DNA of 64,000 nt. Source: Prosopocoilus inquinatus. Its lineage: Eukaryota; Arthropoda; Insecta; Coleoptera; Lucanidae. The stretch spans positions 1,674,001 through 1,738,000 of the forward strand of contig JAYKNF010000015.1 in assembly GCA_036172665.1 (NCBI GenBank), in the 5' to 3' direction. Made by a program: the position numbers and the translations under genes. The stretch's first letter is position 1; each line of letters opens with the position of its first letter. The notes beneath the pieces were generated by a model. That model made no database searches. It saw only the letters and a list, made by a program, of their open reading frames with translations, and was not told where the DNA came from. Below, piece by piece: positions 48,918 to 61,312 of this stretch.

Positions 48918-50109
48918 TCATCTCGTTCAAAACTATTTCCACATCCTGCTGAGTCCGAGAACTTCGTATCTCACATCAGAGTTATTGGAGTTCATCGTAA
49001 AGTCAAATAACATGATAGATAAGTAAGGATCGATTAGATACCTCACAGGAACAATGCTAATACGTGTTATTTCGCTCAAAACTATTTCCAGCTTCTGCTG
49101 CGTCCGAAGACTTCGTATCTCACATCAGAGTTACTGGAGTCCATCGTAACGTCAAATAACAAGATAGATAAGTAAGGATCGATTAGATACATCACAGGAA
49201 CAACGCTAATACGTGTTATTTCGTTCAAAACTATTTCCAGCTCCTGCTGAGTCCGAGAACCTCGTATCTCACATCAGAGTTACTGGAGTCCGTTGAAACG
49301 TCAAATAACATAGTAGATAAGTAAGGATCGATTAGATACATCACAGGAACAACGCTAATACGTGTTTTTTCGTTCAAAACTATTTCCAGCTTCTGCTGCG
49401 TCCGAGAACTTCGTATCTCACATCAGAGGTACTGGAGTACGTCGTAACGTCAAATAACATGATAGATAAGTAAGGATCGATTAGATACATCACACTAACA
49501 ACGCTAATACGTGTTGTTTCGTTCAAAACTATTTCCAGCTTCTGCTGCGTCCGAAAACTTGGTATCTCACATCTGAGTTACTGGAGTCCATCGTAACGTC
49601 AAATAACAAAATAGATAAGTAAGGATCGATTAGATACATCACAGGAACAACGCTAATACGTGTTATTTCGTTCAGAACTATTTCCAGCTCCTGCTGAGTC
49701 CGAGAACTTCGTATCACACATCAGAGTTACTGGAGTCCATCGCAACGTCAAATATCATGATAGATAAGTAAGGATCGATTAGATACATCACAGGAACAAC
49801 GCTAATACGTGTTATCTCGTTCAGAACTATTTCCAGCTATTGCTGAGTCCGAGAATTTCGTATCTCACATCAGAGTTACTGGAGTCCGTTGAAACGTCAA
49901 ATAACATGATAGATAAGTAAGGATCGATTAGATACATCACAAGAACAACGCTAATACATGTTGTTTCGTTCAAAACTATTTCCAGCTCCTGCTGAGTCCG
50001 AGAACTTCGTATATCATATCAGAGTTACTGGAGTCCGTTGAAACGTCAAATAACATAGTAGATAAGTAAGGATCGCTTAGATACATCACAGGAACAACGC
50101 TAATACGTG
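47726..50109 (+). repeat. Tandem 1,192-bp duplication (8 monomers, two copies)
   Basis: Copies at 47,726-48,917 and 48,918-50,109 share rare variants in the same order: CCACATCCTGC, CTCACAGGAACAATGC, CGAAGACTTCG, CACTAACAACG and TCGCTTAGAT. The offset is 1,192 bp, exactly 8 x 149. Confidence 0.88.
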
Positions 50110-50651
50110 TTGTTTCGTTCAGAACTATTTCCAGCTCCTGCCGCATCCGAGAATTTCGTATCTCACATCAGAGTTACTGGAGTCCATCGTAACGTCAAAT
50201 AACATGATAGATAAGTAAGGATCGATTAGATACATCACAGGAACAACGCTAATACGTGTTGTTTCGTTCAGAACTATTTCCAGCTCCTGCTGCGTCCGAG
50301 AACTTCGTATCTCACATCAGAGTTACTGGAGTCCATCGTAACGTTAAATAACATGATAGATAAGTAAGGATCGTTTAGATACATCACAGGAACAACGCTG
50401 ATACGTGTTATTTCGTTCAAAACTATTTTCACCTCCTGCTGAGTCCGAGAACTTCGTATCTCACATCAGAGTTACTGGAGTCCGTTGAAACGTCAAATAA
50501 CATAGTAGATAAGTAAGGATCGATTAGATACATCACAGGAACAACGCTAATACGTGTTTTTTCGTTCAAAACTATTTCCAGCTTCTGCTGCGTCCGAGAA
50601 CATCGTATCTCACATCAGAGGTACTGGAGTGCATCGTAACGTCAAATAATA

Positions 50652-53600
50652 TGATAGATAAGTAAGGATCGATTAGATACATCACAGGAACAACGCTAAT
50701 ACGTGTTGTTTCGTTCAAAACTATTTCCAGCTCCTGTTGAGTCCGAGAACCTCGTATCTCACATCAGAGTTACTGGAGTCCATCGTAAAGTCAAATAACA
50801 TGATAGATAAGTAAGGATCGATTAGATACATCACAGGAACGACGCTAATACGTGTTGTTTCGTTCAAAACTATTTCCAGCTCCTGCTGACTCCGAGAACT
50901 TCGTATCTCACATCAGAGGTACTGGAGTGCATCGTAACGTCAAATAACATGATAGATAAGTAAGGATCGATTAGACACATCACAGGAACAACGCTAATAC
51001 GTGTTGTTTCGTTCAAAACTATTTCCAGCTTCTGCTGCGTCCGAAAACTTGGTATCTCACATCAGAGTTACTGGGGTCCATCGTAACTTGAAATAACATG
51101 ATAGATAAGTAAGGATCGATTAGATACATCACAGGAACAACGCTAATACGTGTTGTTTCCTTCAAAACTATTTGCAGCTTCTGCTGCGTCCGAGAACTTC
51201 GTATCTCACATCAGAGTTACTGGAGTGCATCGTAACGTCAAATAACAAGATAGATAAGTAAGGATCGATTAGATACATCACAGGAACAACGCTAATACGT
51301 GTTGTTTCGTTCAAAACTATTTCCAGCTTCTGCTGCGTTCGAAAACTTCGTATCTCAAATCAGAGTTACTGGAGTCCATCGTAACGTCAAATAACAAGAT
51401 AGATAAGTAAGGATCGATTAGATACATCACAGGAACAACGCTAATACGTGTTATTTCGTTCAAAACTATTTCCAGCTCCTGCTGAGTCCGAGAACCTCGT
51501 ATCTCACATCAGAGTTACTGGAGTCCGTTGAAACGTCAAATAACATAGTAGATAAGTAAGGATCGATTAGATACATCACAGGAACAACGCTAATATGTGT
51601 TGTTTCGTTCAGAACTATTTCCAGCTCCTGCTGCGTCCGAGAACTTCGTATCTCACATCAGAGTTACTGGAGTCCATCGCAACGTTAAATAACATGATAG
51701 ATAAGTAAAGCTCGATTAGATACATCACAGGAACAACGCTAATACGTGTCATCTCGTTCAAAACTATTTCCACATCCTGCTGAGTCCGAGAACTTCGTAT
51801 CTCACATCAGAGTTATTGGAGTTCATCGTAAAGTCAAATAACATGATAGATAAGTAAGGATCGATTAGATACCTCACAGGAACAATGCTAATACGTGTTG
51901 TTTCGCTCAAAACTATTTCCAGCTTCTGCTGCGTCCGAGGACTTCGTATCTCACATCAGAGTTACTGGAGTCCATCGTAACGTCAAATAACAAGATAGAT
52001 AAGTAAGGATCGATTAGATACATCACAGGAACAACGCTAATACGTGTTATTTCGTTCAAAACTATTTCCAGCTCCTGCTGAGTCCGAGAACCTCGTATCT
52101 CACATCAGAGTTACTGGAGTCCGCTGAAACTTCAAATAACATAGTAGATAAGTAAGGATCGATTAGATACATCACAGGAACAACGCTAATACGTGTCTTT
52201 TCGTTCAAAACTATTTCCAGCTTCTGCTGCGTCCGAGAACTTCGTATCTCACATCAGAGGTACTGGAGTACGTCGCAACGTCAAATAACATGATAGATAA
52301 GTAAGGATCGATTAGATACATCACACTAACAACGCTAATACGTGTTGTTTCGTTCAAAACTACTTCCAGCTCCTGCTGAGTCCGAGAACTTCGTATCTCA
52401 CATCAGAGTTACTGGAGTCCGTTGAAACGTCAAATAACATAGTAGATAAGTAAGGATCGATTAGATACATCACAGGAACAACGTTAATACGTGTTGTTTC
52501 GTTCAGAACTATTTCCAGCTCCTGCTGAGTCCGAGAACTTCGTATCACACATCAGAGTTACTGGAGTCCATCGCAACGTCAAATATCATGATAGATAAGT
52601 TAGGATCGATTAGATACATCACAGGAACAACGCTAATACGTGTTATCTCGTTCAAAACTATTTCCAGCTATTGCTGAGTCCGAGAATTTCGTATCTCACA
52701 TCAGAGTTACTGGAGTCCGTTGAAACGTCAAATAACATGATAGATAAGTAAGGACAGATTAGATACATCACAAGAACAACGCTAATACGTGTTATTTCGT
52801 TCAAAACTATTTCCAGCTCCTGCTGAGTCCGAGAGCTTCGTATCTCATATCAGAGTTACTGGAGTCCGTTGAAACGTTAAATAACATAGTAGATAAGTAA
52901 GGATCGCTTAGATACATCACAGGAACAACGCTAATACGTGTTATTTCGTTCAAAACTATTTCCAGCTCCTGCTGAGTCCGAGAACTTCGTATCTCACATC
53001 AGAGTTACTGAAGTCCGTTGAAACGTCAAATAACATAGTAGATGAGTAAGGATCGATTAGATACATCACAGGAACAACGCTAATACGTGTTGTTTCGTTC
53101 AGAACTATTTCCAGCTCCTGCCGCGTCCGAGAATTTCGTATCTCACATCAGAGATACTGGAGTCCATCGTAACGTCAAATAACATGATAGATAAGTCAGG
53201 ATCGATTAGATACATCACAGGAACAACGCTAATACGTGTTGTTTCGTTCAGAACTATTTCCAGCTCCTGCTGCGTCCGAGAAGTTCGTATCTCACATCAG
53301 AGTTACTGGAGTCCATCGTAACGTTAAATAACGTGATAGATAAGTAAGGATCGATTAGATACATCACAGGAACAACGCTGATACGTGTTATTTCGTTCAA
53401 AACTATTTTCACCTCCTGCTGAGTCCGAGAACTTCGTATCTCACATCAGAGTTACTGGAGTCCGTTGAAACGTCAAATAACATAGTAGATAAGTAAGCAT
53501 CGATTAGATACATCACAGGAACAACGCTAATACGTGTTTTTTCGTTCAAAATTATTTCCAGCTTCTGCTGCGTCCGAGAACATCGTATCTCACATCAGAG

Positions 53601-56517
53601 GTACTGGAGTGCATCGTAACGTCAAATAACATGATAGATAAGTAAGGATCGATTAGATACATCACAGGAACAACGCTAATACGTGTTGTTTCGTTCAGAA
53701 CTATTTCCAGCTCCTGCCGCGTCCGAGAGTTTCGTATCTCACATCAGAGTTACTGGAGTCCATCGTAACGTCAAATAACATGATAGATAAGTAAGGATCG
53801 ATTAGATACATCACAGGAACAACGCTAATACGTGTTGTTTCGTTCAGAACTATTTCCAGCTCCTGCTGCGTCCGAGAACATCGTATCTCACCTCAGAGTT
53901 ACTGGAGTCCATCGTAACGTTAAATAACATGATAGATAAGTAAAGATCGGTTAGATATATCACATGAACAACGCTAACACGTGTTGTTTCGTTCAAAACT
54001 ATTTCCAGTTTCTGCTGCGTTCGAGAAATTCTTATCTCACATCAGAGTTACTGGAGTCCATCGAAACGTCAAATAACACGAAAGATAGTAAAGATCGGTT
54101 AGATATATCACATGAACAACGCTAACACGTGTTGTTTCTTTCAAAACTATTTCCAGGTTCTGCTGCGTCCGAGAACTTCGTATCTCACATCAGAGTTACT
54201 GGAGTCCATCGAAACGTCAAATAGCACGAAAGATAGTAAAGATCGGTTAGATACATCAAAGGAACAACGCTAACACGTGTTGTTTCGTTCAAAACTATTT
54301 CCAGTTTCTGCTGCGTCCGAGAACTTCGTTTCTCACATCAGAGTTACTGGAGTCCGTCGAAACGTCAAGCAACATGAAAGATGGTAAAGATCGGTTAGAT
54401 ACATCACAGGAACAACGCTAGCACGTGCTGTATCCTTCAAAACTATCTCCAGCTTCTGCTGCGTCCGAGAAATTCTTATCTCACATCAGAGTTACTGGAG
54501 TCCATCGAAACGTCAAATAAGATGAAAGATAGCAAAGATCGGTTTGATATATCACAGGAACAACGCTAGCACTTGTTGATTCGTTCAAAACTATTTCCAG
54601 CTGCTGCTGCGTCCGAGAACTTCATATCTCACATCAGCGTTACTGGAGTCCACCGAAACGTCAAATAACACGAAAGATAGTAAAGATCGGTTAGATATAT
54701 CACATGAACAACGCTAACACGTGTTGTTTCTTTCAAAACTATTTCCAGTTTCTGCTGCGTCCGAGAACTTCGTATCTCACATCTGAGTTACTGGAGTCCA
54801 TCGAAACGTCAAATAACACGAAAGATAGTAAAGATCGGTTAGATATATCACATGTACAACGCTAACACGTGTTGTTTCGTTCAAAACTATTTCCAGTTTC
54901 TGCTGCGTCCGAGAACTTCGTATCTCACATCAGAGTTACTGGAGTCCATCGAAACATCAAATAACACGAAGGATAGTAAAGATCTGTTAGATATATCACA
55001 TGAACAACGCTAACACTTGTAGTTTCGTTCAAAACTATTTCCAGCTTTTGCTGCGTCCGAGAAATTCTTATCTCACATCAGAGTTACTGGAGTCCATCGA
55101 AACGTCAAATAATATGAAAGATAGCAAAGATCGGTTAGATACATCACAGGAACAACGCTAGCACGTGTTGATTCGTTCAAAACTATTTCCAGTTTCTGCT
55201 GCGTCCGAGAAATTCGTATATAACATCAGAGCTACTGGAATTCGTCGAAACGTCAAATAACATGAAAGATAGTAAAGATCGGTTAGATATATCACAGGAA
55301 CAACGCTAGCACGAGCTGTTTCCTTCAAAACTATCTCCAGCTTCTGCTGCGCCCGAGAAATTCTTATCTCACATCAGAGTTACTGGAGTCCATCGAAACG
55401 TCAAATAAGATGAAAGATAGCAAAGATCGGTTAGATATATCACAGGAACAACGCTAGCACGTGTTGATTCGTTCAAAACTATTTCCAGCTTCTGCTGCGT
55501 CCGAGAAATTCGTATCTCACATCAGAGTTACTGGAGTCCATCGAAACGTCAAATAATATGAAAGATAGCAAAGATCGGTTAGATACATCACAGGAACAAC
55601 GCTAGCACGTGTTGATTCGTTCAAAACTATTTCCAGTTTCTGCTGGGTCCGAGAATTTCGTCTCTAACATCAGAGCTACTGGAGTTCGTCGAAACGTCAA
55701 ACAACATGAAAGATAGTAAAGATCGGTTAGATGTATCACATGAACAACGCTAACACGTGTTGTTTCGTTCAAAACTATTTCCAGCTTCTGCTGCACCCTA
55801 GAGCTTCTTATCTCACATCAGAGTTACTGGATTCCATCGAAACGTCAAATAACACGAAAGGTAGTAAAGATCGGTTAGATATATCACATGAACAACGCTA
55901 ACACGTGTTGTTTCGTTCAAAACTATTTCCAGCTTCTGCTGCGTCCGAGAAATTCTTATCTCACATCAGAGTTACTGGAGGCCATCGAAACGTCAAATAA
56001 CATGACAGATAGTAAAGATCGCTTAAACACATCACAGGAACAACGTTAGCACGTGTTGTTTCGTTAAAAACTATTTCCAGCTTCTGCTGCGTCCGAGAAA
56101 TTCGTATCTCACATCAGAATTACTGGAGTCCTTCGAAACGTCAAACAACATGAAACATAGTAAAGATCGGTTAGATACATCACAGGAACAACGCTAGCAC
56201 GTGTTGTTTCGTTCAGAACTATTTCCAGCTTCTGCTGCGTCCGAGAACTTCGTATCTCACATCAGAGTTACTGGAGTCCATCGACACGTCAAATAATATG
56301 AAAGATAGTAAAGATCGCTTAGATACATCACAGGAACAACGCTAGCACGTGTGTTTCCTTCAAAACTATTTCCAGCTTCTGCTGCGTCCGAGAAATTCTT
56401 ATCTCACATCACAGTTACTGGAGTCCATCGAAACGTCAAATAACACGAAAGATAGTAAAGATCGGTTAGATATATCACATGAACAACGCTAACACGTGTT
56501 GTTTCGTTCAAAACTAT
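50652..56517 (+). repeat. Segmental duplication b, copy 2
   Basis: Near-identical to 36,594-42,905 but 446 bp shorter. It lacks two type A monomers (site near 53,330) and one type B monomer (site near 54,820). Confidence 0.88.
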
Positions 56518-57634
56518 TTCCAGCTTCTGCTGCGTCCGAGAACTTCGTCTCACATCAGAGTTACTGGAGTCCATCGAAACGTCAAATAATATGAAAGATA
56601 GTAAAGATCGGTTAGATACATCACAGGAACAACACTAGCACGTGCTGGTTCCTTCAAAACTATCTCCAGCTTCTGCTGCGTCCGAGAAATTCTTATCTCA
56701 CATCACAGTTACTGGAGTCCATCGAAACGTCAAATAACACGAAAGATAGTAAAGATCGGTTAGATATATCACATGAACAACGCTAACACGTGTTGTTTCG
56801 TTCAAAACTATTTCCAGCTTCTGCTGCGTCCGAGAACTTCGTCTCACATCAGAGTTACTGGAGTCCATCGAAACGTCAAATAACACGAAAGATAGTAAAG
56901 ATCGGTTAGATATATCACATGAACAACGCTAACACGTGTTGTTTCGTTCAAAACTATTTCCAGCTTCTGCTGCGTCCGAGAACTTCGTCTCACATCAGAG
57001 TTACTGGAGTCCATCGAAACGTCAAATAATATGAAAGATAGTAAAGATCGGTTAGATACATCACAGGAACAACACTAGCAGGTGCTGTTTCCTTCAAAAC
57101 TATCTCCAGCTTCTGCTGCGTCCGAGAAATTCTTATCTCACATCAGAGTTACTGGAGTCCATCGAAACGTCAAATAAGATGAAAGATAGTAAAGATCGGT
57201 TAGATACATCACAGGAACAACACTAGCACGTGCTGTTTCCTTCAAAACTATCTCCAGCTTCTGCTGCGTCCGACAAATTCTTATCTCACATCAGAGTTAC
57301 TGGAGTCCATCAAAACGTCAAATAATATGCAAGATAGTAAAGATCGGTTAGATATATCACAGGAACAACGCTAGCACGTGTTGATTCGTTCAAAACTATT
57401 TCCAGTTTCTGCTGCGACCGCGAACTTCGTATCTCACATCAGAGTTACTGGAGTAGATCGAAACGTCAAGTAACACGAAAGATAGTAAAGATCGGTTAGA
57501 TATATCACATGACCAACGCTAACACGTGTTGTTTCGTTCAAGACTATTTCCAGTTTCTGCTGCGACCGCGAACTTCGTATCTCACATCAGAGTTACTGGA
57601 GTCCATCGAAACGTCAAATAGCACGAAAGATAGT

Positions 57635-60322
57635 AAAGATCGGTTAGATATATCACATGAACAACGCTAACACGTGTTGTTTCGTTCAAAACTATTTCCA
57701 GCTTCTGCTGCGTCCGAGAAATTCTTATCTCATCAGAGTTACTGAAGGCCATCGAAACGTCAAATAACATGACAGATAGTAAAGATCGCTTAAATACATC
57801 ACAGGAACAACTTTAGCACGTGTTGTTTCCTTAAAAACTATTTCCAGCTTCTGCTGCGTCCGAGAAATTCGTATCTCACATCAGAGTTACTGGAGTCCTT
57901 CGAAACGTCAAACAACATGAAAGATAGTAAAGATCGGTTAGATACATCACAGGAACAACGCTAGCACGTGTTGTTTCGTACAGAACTATTTCCAGCTTCT
58001 GCTGCGTCCGAGAACTTCGTATCTCACATCAGAGTTACTGGAGTCCATCGACACGTCAAATAATATGAAAGATAGTAAAGATCGCTTAGATACATCACAG
58101 GAACAACGTTAGCACGTGTGTTTCCTTCAAAACTATTTCCAGCTTCTGCTGCGTCAGAGAAATTCTTATCTCACATCACAGTTACTGGAGTCCATCGAGA
58201 CGTCAAATAACACGAAAGATAGTAAAGATCGGTTAGATATATCACATGAACAACGCTAACACGTGTTGTTTCGTTCAAAACTATTTCCAGCTTCTGCTGC
58301 GTCCGAGAACTTCGTCTCACATCAGAGTTACTGGAGTCCATCGAAACGTCAAATAATATGAAAGATAGTAAAGATCGGTTAGATACATCACAGGAACAAC
58401 ACTAGCACGTGCTGTTTCCTTCAAAACTATCTCCAGCTTCTGCTGCGTCCGAGAAATTCTTATCTCACATCAGAGTTACTGGAGTCCATCGAAACGTCAA
58501 ATAAGATGAAAGATAGCAAAGATCGGTTAGATATATCACAGGAACAACGCTAGCACGTGTTGATTCGTTCAAAACTCTTTCCAGCTTCTGCTGCGTCCGA
58601 GAACTTCGTATCTCACATCAGAGTTACTGGAGTCCATCGAAACGTCAAATAACACGAAAGATAGTAAAGATCGGTTAGATATATCACATGACCAACGCTA
58701 ACACGTGTTGTTTCGTTCAAGACTATTTCCAGTTTCTGCTGCGACCGCGAACTTCGTATCTCACATCCGAGTTACTGGAGTCCATCGAAACGTCAAATAA
58801 CACGAAAGATAGTAAAGATCGGTTAGATATATCACATGAACAACGCTAACACGTGTTGTTTCGTTCAAAACTATTTCCAGCTTCTGCTGCGTCCGAGAAC
58901 TTCGTCTCACATCAGAGTTACTGGAGTCCATCGAAACGTCAAATAATATGAAAGATAGTAAAGATCGCTTAGATACATCACAGGAACAACGCTAGCACGT
59001 GTGTTTCCTTCAAAACTATTTCCAGCTTCTGCTGCGTCCGAGAAATTCATATCTCACATCACAGTTACTGGAGTCCATCGAAACGTCAAATAACACGAAA
59101 GAGAGTAAAGATCGGTTAGATATATCACATGAACAACGCTAACACGTGTTGTTTCGTTCAGAACTATTTCCAGCTTCTGCTGCGTCCGAGTAATTCGTAT
59201 CTCACATCAGACTTACTGGAGTCCGTCGAAACGTCAAACAACATGAAAGATAGTAAAGATCGGTTAGATACATCACAGGAACAACGCTAGCACGTGCTGT
59301 TTCCTTCAAAACTATCTCCAGCTTCTGCTGCGTCCGAGAAATTCTTATCTCACATCAGGGTTACTGGAGGCCATCGAAACGTCAAATAACATGATAGATA
59401 GTAAAGATCGCTTAAATACATCACAGGAACAACGCTAGCACGTGTTCTTTCGTTAAAAACTATTTCCAGCTTCTGCTGCGTCCGAGAAATTCGTATCTCA
59501 CATCAGAGTTACTGGAGTCCGTCGAAACGTCAAATAACACGAAAGATAGTAAAGATCGTTTATCACACGAACAACGCTAACACGTGTTGTTTCGTTCAAA
59601 ACTATCTCCAGATTCTGCTGCGTCCTAGAGCTTCGTATCTCACATCAGAGTTACTGGAGTCCATCGAAACGTCAAATAATATGAAAGATAGTAAAGATCG
59701 GTTAGATACATCACAGGAACAACGCTAGCACGTGTTGTTTCGTTCAGAACTATTTCCAGCTTCTGCTGCCTCCGAGAAATTCTTATCTCACATCACAGTT
59801 ACTGGAGTCCATCGAAACGTCAAATAACACGAAAGATAGTAAAGATCGCTTAGATACATCACAGGAACAACGCAAGCACGTGTTGTTTCCTTCAAAAGTA
59901 TTTCCAGCTTCTGCCGCCTCAGAGAAATCTTTATCTCACATCACACTTACTGGAGTCCATCGAAACGTCAAATAACACGAAAGATAGTAAAGATCGGTTA
60001 GATATATCACATGAACAACGCTAACACGTGTTGTTTCGTTCAAAACTATTTCCAGCTTCTGCTGCGTCCGAGTAATTCGTATCTCACATCAGAGTTACTG
60101 GAGTCCATCGAAACGTCAAATAATATGAAAGATAGCAAAGATCGGTTAGATACATCACAGGAACAACGCTAGCACGCGTTGTTTCGTTCAAAACTATTTC
60201 CAGTTTCTGCTGCGTCCGAGAGCTTCGTATCTAACATCGGAGCTACTGGAGTTCGTCGAAACGTCAAACAACATGAAAGATACAAAAGATCGGTTAGATA
60301 CATTACAGGAACAACGCTAGCA
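57635..60322 (+). repeat. Segmental duplication c, copy 1 (pairs with 61,313-64,000)
   Basis: A constant 3,678-bp offset holds for at least 2.69 kb. Examples are TCTTATCTCATCAGAG at 57,723 and 61,401, and AGCTTCGTATCTAACATCGG at 60,221 and 63,899. No indel separates the copies over this span. Confidence 0.9.
58620..59275 (+). repeat. Shorter repeat within duplication c (also 60,678-61,333 and 62,298-62,953)
   Basis: About 656 bp marked by CATGACCAACGC, GCGACCGCGAAC and CACATCCGAG. It occurs three times, at offsets of 2,058 and 3,678 bp, so duplications are nested. Confidence 0.8.
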
Positions 60323-61312
60323 CGTGTTGTTTCCTTCAAAACTATTTCCAGCTTCTGCTGAGTCCCAGAAATTCTTATCTCACATCAGAGTTACTGGAGT
60401 CCATCGAAACGTCAAATAACACGAAAGATAGTAAAGATCGTTTATCACACGAACAACGCTAACACGTGTTGTTTCGTTCAAAACTATCTCCAGATTCTGC
60501 TGCGTCCTAGAGCTTCGTATCTCACATCAGAGTTACTGGAGTCCATCGAAACGTCAAATAATATGAAAGATAGTAAAGATCGGTTAGATACATCACAGAA
60601 ACAACGCTAGCACGTGTTGTTTCCTTCAAAACTATTTCCAGCTTCTGCTGCGTCCGAGAAATATCTTATCTCACATCAGAGTTACTGGAGTCCATCGAAA
60701 CGTCAAATAACACGAAAGATAGTAAAGATCGGTTAGATATATCACATGACCAACGCTAACACGTGTTGTTTCGTTCAAGACTATTTCCAGTTTCTGCTGC
60801 GACCGCGAACTTCGTATCTCACATCCGAGTTACTGGAGTCCATCGAAACGTCAAATAACACGAAAGATAGTAAAGATCGGTTAGATATATCACATGAACA
60901 ACGCTAACACGTGTTGTTTCGTTCAAAACTATTTCCAGCTTCTGCTGCGTCCGAGAACTTCGTCTCACATCAGAGTTACTGGAGTCCATCGAAACGTCAA
61001 ATAATATGAAAGATAGTAAAGATCGCTTAGATACATCACAGGAACAACGCTAGCACGTGTGTTTCCTTCAAAACTATTTCCAGCTTCTGCTGCGTCCGAG
61101 AAATTCATATCTCACATCACAGTTACTGGAGTCCATCGAAACGTCAAATAACACGAAAGAGAGTAAAGATCGGTTAGATATATCACATGAACAACGCTAA
61201 CACGTGTTGTTTCGTTCAGAACTATTTCCAGCTTCTGCTGCGTCCGAGTAATTCGTATCTCACATCAGACTTACTGGAGTCCGTCGAAACGTCAAACAAC
61301 ATGAAAGATAGT

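Larger units (their letters stand above)
42906..53940 (+). repeat. Satellite 2, type A block 2 (149-bp monomers)
   Basis: Type A returns with variants also seen near 32.1 kb, for example ACTTCAAGTAAC at about 32,111 and 42,966 (offset about 10,857 bp). This stretch was therefore copied from or to the first A block. It contains the 45,121 truncation, a 9-bp duplication at 47,411-47,429 and a 1,192-bp tandem duplication. Confidence 0.93.
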
